Shown here: piece after piece, positions 5,670 through 10,037 of the stretch | Numbering within the stretch: the stretch's first letter is position 1 | Layout of the letters: each line of letters opens with the position of its first letter | NCBI GenBank assembly: GCA_021789565.1 | Contig: JAJYJL010000173.1 | Span: 1-10,037, forward strand | DNA length: 10,037 nt | Direction of reading: 5' to 3' | DNA from: Acidobacteriota bacterium | GTDB lineage: Bacteria; Acidobacteriota; Terriglobia; UBA7540 | Notes under the pieces: generated by a model | The model's database searches: none | What the model was told of the DNA's origin: nothing | Seen by the model: only the letters and a program-made list of their open reading frames with translations | Position numbers and translations under genes: made by a program

Positions 5670-7226
5670 CTAGTGGACCGGCATGCGGCCGCGGCTTTTG
5701 GGCCTGCGCATCAGGAGAATGGCCGGCATGACGATGATGAACAGCATGGCCAGGAACAGGTAGGTGTGGTTGAACGACATCATGGATGCCTGGCGCTGCA
5801 CCATGCCGAACAGCGCTGCGTAGGCGCGCTGGGTTGCGGTGGTGGCGTCCGCTCCGGAACTCATAAAGAAGCCGCGAAGTCCCTCAAACATCGACTGCGT
5901 TTGCGAACTGTAAGGAGTGACGTTGCGTCCCAGGAAATTCGTGTAGCGCTGCGTGCTCCGCGCCACGATGGTGGTGGAGAGCGCGATGCCCATGCTGCCG
6001 CCGATGTTGCGCATCAGGTTGAAGATGCTGGTGGCGTTGCCCATTTTTTCATTCGGAATGGGGTCCATGGTGACCGTGGTGAGCGGCACAAACAGGAACC
6101 CCAGGGACAATCCCTGCAGGAACTGCGCCCAGAAGATTTGCCAGTAGCCGACGTTCAGGTTCAACGTGCCCAGCAGCACCAGTGAGAGGGCGCAGGCGAC
6201 AATGCCGATCACCAGCAGCTTTCGCGGGTCAAAGCGCGACATAATGGCGCCTACAAAGGGCATGGCGATAAACGACCCCAGCCCTCTGGGGAACATGGCG
6301 ATGCCCGCTTGCAGGGCCGGATATCCCAGAACGGTTTGCAGAAAGATGGGCAGGATGACCAGGCTCCCATAAAGGACGAAGCCCAGAACGGTCATCAGGA
6401 AAACGCCCGCGCTATAGGTGCGCTCTTTGAACGCACGCAGGTCCACCACGGGATGCTCCACCACCAGCTCATAAATCACGAAGACGATCAGGGCGGCAGC
6501 GGCGACGATGGCCAGCCGGGTGATCAGGGCTGACGAAAACCAGTCCTTCTCCTGACCCTTGTCCAGAATGATCTGCAGCGCGCCGATGCCCACCGCCAGC
6601 ATTCCCATGCCCCAGTAATCAATGCGGCCGACCGCCCGCTTGATGTAGGAGGGATCGAAAACAAAAAACTGGGTCATGATCAGCGCCAGGATGCCCACCG
6701 GAATGTTGATATAAAACACCCATCGCCAGCTATAACTGTCGGTCAGCCAGCCTCCCAGCACCGGGCCCAGCATGGGCGCCACCACGATGCCCAGCCCCCA
6801 GAAGCCCATGGCCTTGCCGCGGTCTTCGGGAGGAAAGGATTCCAGCAGGACGGCCTGCGAAATGGGCTGCAGCCCGCCGCCGCAGGCGCCCTGAACAACC
6901 CTGAAAATAACCAGCAGCGGCAGGTTCGGCGCCAGCCCGCAAAAGAATGACGCCACCGTAAACCCCGTGACGGAGGTCATCAGCATGCGCTTGCGCCCGA
7001 AGTGGTTGGAGAGCCAGCCGGTCATGGGAAGAATGATGGCGTTGGCCACCAGGTAGGAGGTGAGCGTCCAGGTGGCTTCATCCACCGAGGCCGACATGCT
7101 GCCGGCGATGTGCGGCAGCGAGACGTTCACCACCGTGGTGTCCAGCACCTCCATAAAGGTGCTCAGCATCACCGCGGTGGCGATGATCCAGGGATTGATT
7201 TTGGGCGGCTCGAATTCTTTTGCCAT
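5670..7226 (-). CDS. emrB: DHA2-family MFS drug efflux permease (EmrB/QacA type)
   Basis: This inner-membrane proton-drug antiporter is predicted to be the permease of a tripartite EmrAB-TolC pump. It is 518 residues with 14 hydrophobic segments, the DHA2 size and number. Family motifs are in place: LDTTVVNVSLPHI (28-40) in TM1, motif A GWLSNHFGRKR (70-80) between TM2 and TM3, the R109-VVQGACGGG stretch in TM4, motif C GPVLGGWL (154-161) and SWRWVFYINIPVG (166-178). It ends with a short basic tail. The start is the ATG at 7226, only 2 bases after the stop of the kinase-like gene. A Shine-Dalgarno sequence is weak, so translation is probably coupled to the gene before it. The symbol is by family; the substrate drugs cannot be read from the sequence. 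Confidence 0.93.
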   Translation of the reverse strand: MAKEFEPPKINPWIIATAVMLSTFMEVLDTTVVNVSLPHIAGSMSASVDEATWTLTSYLVANAIILPMTGWLSNHFGRKRMLMTSVTGFTVASFFCGLAPNLPLLVIFRVVQGACGGGLQPISQAVLLESFPPEDRGKAMGFWGLGIVVAPMLGPVLGGWLTDSYSWRWVFYINIPVGILALIMTQFFVFDPSYIKRAVGRIDYWGMGMLAVGIGALQIILDKGQEKDWFSSALITRLAIVAAAALIVFVIYELVVEHPVVDLRAFKERTYSAGVFLMTVLGFVLYGSLVILPIFLQTVLGYPALQAGIAMFPRGLGSFIAMPFVGAIMSRFDPRKLLVIGIVACALSLVLLGTLNLNVGYWQIFWAQFLQGLSLGFLFVPLTTVTMDPIPNEKMGNATSIFNLMRNIGGSMGIALSTTIVARSTQRYTNFLGRNVTPYSSQTQSMFEGLRGFFMSSGADATTATQRAYAALFGMVQRQASMMSFNHTYLFLAMLFIIVMPAILLMRRPKSRGRMPVH

Positions 7227-7228
7227 GA

Positions 7229-7852
7229 TCAGGATGTTTCCGCTGTGAGCCCCGCGGCGCGGAGGATGGTGTCCGCCACGGTCTCGATCCCCAGGGCGGA
7301 AGAAATCACCAGGTGATAGAGCCGGCGATCTTTCCAGTCTTCGCCGTAGTAGCGGCGGATGTAGGCGGCGCGGCGCCGGTCCGTCTCTTCCATAAAACGC
7401 TCGGCGTCGGTCCCGGGCGCCAGCCGGCCGCGCATCCGCTGGATTTTTTGCTGGTGAGGGCCAAAGACGGAAACGTGGAAGACGTCATTCCGCTGCCGCA
7501 GGATGCACTGGCCGCCCCGGCCCACAATCACGCACTGCCCCATTTCGGCGGCCTCGCGAATGATTTCTCCGGCAAGCCTGGCCATGGCTTCGGAATCGAC
7601 CATCTGCGTGTCAACCCGGGTGGCGAGCCCTTCGTAACCGCCCTGCCACAGGCCCTTGAGCAGCCGGTGGAACCAGGGATCGACGCACTCGTCGTAGCGG
7701 GCGGCAATTTCGGGGTCGACTTTGGCCCGCTTTGCAAGCTCAACCACCAGGGACTCATTCACCAGCTTCCAGCCCAGCCGGCACGACAGCATCTCTGCAA
7801 GGGTCCCGCCGCCGCTGCCGTATTCGCGGCTGATGGTAATGACGTTAAACAT
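7229..7852 (-). CDS. Cytidylate kinase-like family protein in an efflux operon
   Basis: This 207-residue soluble protein resembles the cytidylate kinase-like (AAK-type P-loop) family. It starts VITISREYGSGGGTLAEMLSCRLG (4-27), a P-loop-like turn followed by a helix, then has VIVGRGGQCIL (108-118), the FHVSVFGP strand (125-132) and an arginine-rich lid region, RRRAAYIRRYYGEDWKDRRLYHLVISS (159-185). That ending (YYGxDW, LYHLVI) is typical of the family. The canonical Walker A lysine is absent, and the position usually basic in this family (GSGG[RH]) is G16 here, so ATP-dependent activity is uncertain. It lies 10 bases behind the HlyD gene and 2 bases before the permease gene, which makes it part of the same transcript. 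True CMP kinase activity is not implied; it could be a regulatory nucleotide-binding protein. Confidence 0.8.
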   Translation of the reverse strand: MFNVITISREYGSGGGTLAEMLSCRLGWKLVNESLVVELAKRAKVDPEIAARYDECVDPWFHRLLKGLWQGGYEGLATRVDTQMVDSEAMARLAGEIIREAAEMGQCVIVGRGGQCILRQRNDVFHVSVFGPHQQKIQRMRGRLAPGTDAERFMEETDRRRAAYIRRYYGEDWKDRRLYHLVISSALGIETVADTILRAAGLTAETS

Positions 7853-7862
7853 GGCGAGCTCT

Positions 7863-9113
7863 CTACCTCTTTGTGATCACCGTGGGTTCCACGGACATGC
7901 CCACGCGAAGATTGTGTTTGCTGTCCTGTCCGGGGTCGAAAACAATCTTGATGGGAATCCGCTGCACCACCTTGACGTAATTGCCCGTGGCATTTTCCGG
8001 AGGCAGCAGGCTGAACTTTTCGCCCGTAGCTCCGGCAATGTTCAGCACGTGGCCCTTGTAATTGTGGTCATAAGCATCCACATGAATGGTGGCGGGATCG
8101 CCGGGCCGCATGTCCTTCAGTTCGGTTTCCTTGTAATTGGCGGTGACGTAGAGTCCTTCCACCGGGACAATGGCCATCAGGGCCTGGCCGATGCCGATGT
8201 TCTGGCCCACTTCCACGGCCTTCTTGCCCACAACACCGTCCGCCGGGGCGCGAACCACCGTGTAGTCCAGGTTGAGCCGGGCCTGTTGCACGCGGGCCTG
8301 GGCGGTCTTTACGGCCGCCTCGGCGGCGTCGGCCTGGGCGCGGCTCACCCGCACCCGTTGCGGCCCGGTGTTGGAAGCGCGGAGGTCGGCCTGCGCCTGC
8401 GCCAACTGGGCCTGCGCCTGGGCGACATTCTGTTCAGCGGCCGCGGCGGCGGATTGGGCGGCGGCGACGGCGGCAGAGTCAGCCTCGGCTGTCTGCATGG
8501 CGTGGTCATACTGCTGCTGTGAAACTTCATCTTTCTTGATGAGTTGCGCATACCGCGCCAGGTCTGATTTTGCCCGGGTGTAATTGGCCTGCATCTGCTT
8601 CACCCTGGCCTGGGCCTCCAGCGATTGTTTTTCCGCGCCGGAGATGGCCGCCCGGGCCTGCTGCACGCGGGCCTGGGACGACGAGATGCCGCTCGAAGAA
8701 TTGACCGAGGTGATGGGCACGCCGACCCGGAAGGCCCGGGCGCGAGCCACCGCCGTGGCGTAATCAGCCTGGGCGCGATCGAGCGCCACCTGGTAGTCGG
8801 TGGGATCGATGCTCACCAGCACCGTCCCTTTCTTGACGAACTCGTTGTTTTCAACTTCAACCGCGACCACGTGGCCGTTGACGCGCGAACTGATGGGATA
8901 AATGTCGCCGTCGATCTGGGCGTCGTCGGTGGACTCGTGTGTGGAGTAATAGCGCCAGACAAAGATTCCGCCCACCACCAGGACCAGGCCGATCACAAGC
9001 AGGCCCCACTTGGCGCCTGGATGAAGCCTGAAAAACGACTGGCGCTTTGCGGGCTTGTCTGCGCCTCCATTTGTTTTGCCGTTCGATTCCACATTTTCCG
9101 TGGGTTCTGCCAT
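7863..9113 (-). CDS. emrA: HlyD/EmrA-family membrane fusion (periplasmic adaptor) protein
   Basis: This adaptor links the EmrB permease to the outer-membrane TolC channel across the periplasm. It has 416 residues: a cytoplasmic polar tail (1-34), one membrane anchor (about 35-55), then STDDAQIDGDIYPISSRVNG (61-80), which is the classic start of the lipoyl half of EmrA. A long alanine/glutamine-rich coiled-coil hairpin follows (about 105-282). It contains AQAQAQLAQAQADL (231-244) and a break near 130-145. The second lipoyl half is TVVRAPADGVVG (285-296), and the beta-barrel part contains ANYKETELKDMRPGD (325-339). Its ATG overlaps the TolC stop by one base (TAATG), with GGGAGGAAG just upstream inside the TolC gene. 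The length is slightly longer than E. coli EmrA (390). Confidence 0.93.
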   Translation of the reverse strand: MAEPTENVESNGKTNGGADKPAKRQSFFRLHPGAKWGLLVIGLVLVVGGIFVWRYYSTHESTDDAQIDGDIYPISSRVNGHVVAVEVENNEFVKKGTVLVSIDPTDYQVALDRAQADYATAVARARAFRVGVPITSVNSSSGISSSQARVQQARAAISGAEKQSLEAQARVKQMQANYTRAKSDLARYAQLIKKDEVSQQQYDHAMQTAEADSAAVAAAQSAAAAAEQNVAQAQAQLAQAQADLRASNTGPQRVRVSRAQADAAEAAVKTAQARVQQARLNLDYTVVRAPADGVVGKKAVEVGQNIGIGQALMAIVPVEGLYVTANYKETELKDMRPGDPATIHVDAYDHNYKGHVLNIAGATGEKFSLLPPENATGNYVKVVQRIPIKIVFDPGQDSKHNLRVGMSVEPTVITKR

Positions 9114-10037
9114 TACTTGCTTCCTCCCGTCATCTGCTTGAAGGCCTCTTCCGCCAGACCCAGGGCGCGGGCCAGCGACGCCTTGGCCACGTTGTACCGG
9201 TAAAGGCTGGAAATGTAATTTTCGTCAGCCGTGGCAACCGCTTCCTGCGCCTGGACCACTTCAAGGCTGTTTACCACTCCGGCGGAAAAGCGGTCCTGGG
9301 CCTGCGCCAATTGCTGATGGGCCAGGTCCTGGGTGCTGCGGGCAACGTGGATCTGGTTTTCGGATGATTTCAGGTCCATCATTGCCGTCCGGACCTGATA
9401 TTCAATCTTGCTCCGAAGGTCTTGCAGTTCCGACTGGCGCTGCTTGAGCAAGGCATCCGCCTGCATGACGTCACCGCGGACCTTTCCGCCCTGGAAGAGC
9501 GGGACCTTCACCCTGGCTGCTACCGTGTAGGTACCGTGTGATTCTCCGGGCCTGGGGCCGATGTCGCCGTAGTCGGCGTGGAAGTTCAGACTGGGCAGCG
9601 CTTCGCTCCGGGCCGCTTTTTTCAAGGCTTGAGCCGCGTGGACCTGGACCTCGAGGGCCTTGTAATCAGTGCGTGTGGCGAGCGCGCGGGTGAGCGCCTG
9701 ATCGAGCGTGATGTGCGGAGGAGGGGTATAGGGCACCGGGTCCGTCAGCCGGAACTGCTGCGCCATCGGCAGCCCGATGGCCCGGGCCAGGTCCAGCTTT
9801 TCCGTCTGGAACGCGTTCTGCAAATAGATCAAACGCTGCTGCTGGCCCTGCAGCTCCACCTGGCTGCGCAGCACGTCAATCCCGGGAACCATGCCGGCCT
9901 TCTTCAGATCGACGGCGCGGTCGTAAACAGCCTGCGCGGTGTTGACTTCAGCCTTCGCAGCATCCACGCGGCTGGAGCCCGCGATGGCCTGCAGGTAGAG
10001 GTTGGCGGACACCAGAACCACCAGGTCGCGCGCGTTC
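9113..10037 (-). CDS. TolC-family outer membrane efflux protein (5' end beyond the window)
   Basis: This is the outer-membrane channel of the pump. The reading frame is open to the right edge (codons N-A-R-D-L precede the GTG at 10021), so about 307 C-terminal residues are visible and the true start lies outside. Outer-membrane efflux protein repeats are clear: ANLYLQAIAGSSRVDAAKAEV near the visible start, the helical RSQVELQGQQQRLIYLQNAFQTEKLDLARAIG, and the second repeat with LPSLNFHADYGDIG, the strand VAARVKVPLFQGGKVRGDVMQADALLKQRQSEL and a C-terminal helix QAQDRFSAGVVNSLEVVQAQEAVATADENYISSLYRYNVAKASLARALG. PLFQGGK and the last helix are signatures of the family. It leads the visible operon; any regulator gene would be further right. 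Confidence 0.93.
   Translation of the reverse strand, partial: NARDLVVLVSANLYLQAIAGSSRVDAAKAEVNTAQAVYDRAVDLKKAGMVPGIDVLRSQVELQGQQQRLIYLQNAFQTEKLDLARAIGLPMAQQFRLTDPVPYTPPPHITLDQALTRALATRTDYKALEVQVHAAQALKKAARSEALPSLNFHADYGDIGPRPGESHGTYTVAARVKVPLFQGGKVRGDVMQADALLKQRQSELQDLRSKIEYQVRTAMMDLKSSENQIHVARSTQDLAHQQLAQAQDRFSAGVVNSLEVVQAQEAVATADENYISSLYRYNVAKASLARALGLAEEAFKQMTGGSK
9120..9128 (-). promoter_or_regulatory. Shine-Dalgarno for emrA inside the TolC gene end
   Basis: On the minus strand GGGAGGAAG lies within the last codons of the TolC-type gene. Its GGAGG core (9127-9123) is 9 bases from the emrA ATG. Together with the TAATG stop-start overlap it indicates coupled translation. Confidence 0.7.

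Noticed and set aside
5673..6185. 170-codon plus-strand frame inside the permease gene
   Set aside because: It is antisense to the DHA2 permease and rich in His/Gly/Arg, as expected for the complement of membrane-protein codons.
8272..9203. Alanine/cysteine-rich frames opposite the HlyD coiled coil
   Set aside because: They are complements of the GCC/CAG-rich coiled-coil codons, with no start signals or family resemblance.

Overview
The window is about 10 kb of moderately GC-rich bacterial chromosome with six complete protein genes, one efflux gene cut by the right edge, a DUF488 gene, and a repeat-rich gap. I infer an acidobacterium (Acidobacteriota, Terriglobia-like). The reasons are two Tat-signal sugar enzymes, a GH36-like hydrolase of a type common in that group, and intergenic DNA packed with short palindromes, some with a fixed TGAA loop, beside a RAYT-like transposase remnant. 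No rRNA, tRNA or marker protein is present to prove this.

Layout. 36-533 (minus) is tadA, the tRNA-wobble adenosine deaminase. Divergent from it, 710-1588 (plus) encodes a Tat-exported sugar phosphate isomerase/epimerase-like TIM-barrel protein. It is followed after 21 bases by a DUF488 protein (1610-1987). From 1988 to 3205 there is no intact gene. This 1.2 kb holds the N-terminal remnant of a REP-associated tyrosine transposase (RAYT), a cluster of REP-like hairpins (2337-2580), two copies of a roughly 105-bp MITE-like palindromic repeat (2684-2795 and 2842-2943) and a further palindrome (3018-3067). 3206-5422 (plus) is a Tat-exported GH36-like alpha-galactosidase-type hydrolase.

After a 247-bp convergent gap, itself made of repeats including one more TGAA hairpin, the right half is a minus-strand efflux operon read from the right edge: TolC-type outer-membrane factor (9113 to beyond 10037), HlyD/EmrA membrane-fusion protein (7863-9113), a cytidylate-kinase-like protein (7229-7852) and a 14-TM DHA2/EmrB permease (5670-7226). 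The genes overlap by one base or are separated by 10 and 2 bases, so they are almost certainly co-transcribed. TolC, EmrA and EmrB together make a complete tripartite pump. The nucleotide-kinase-like gene between adaptor and permease is the odd member.

Most interesting points: (1) the kinase-like gene inside the pump operon; (2) a family of hairpins whose stems vary with exact compensation while the loop and flank stay fixed, next to a dead RAYT; (3) a GH36-like enzyme whose acid/base region departs from the classical motif. I see no CRISPR array and no clear undescribed multi-gene system beyond these.
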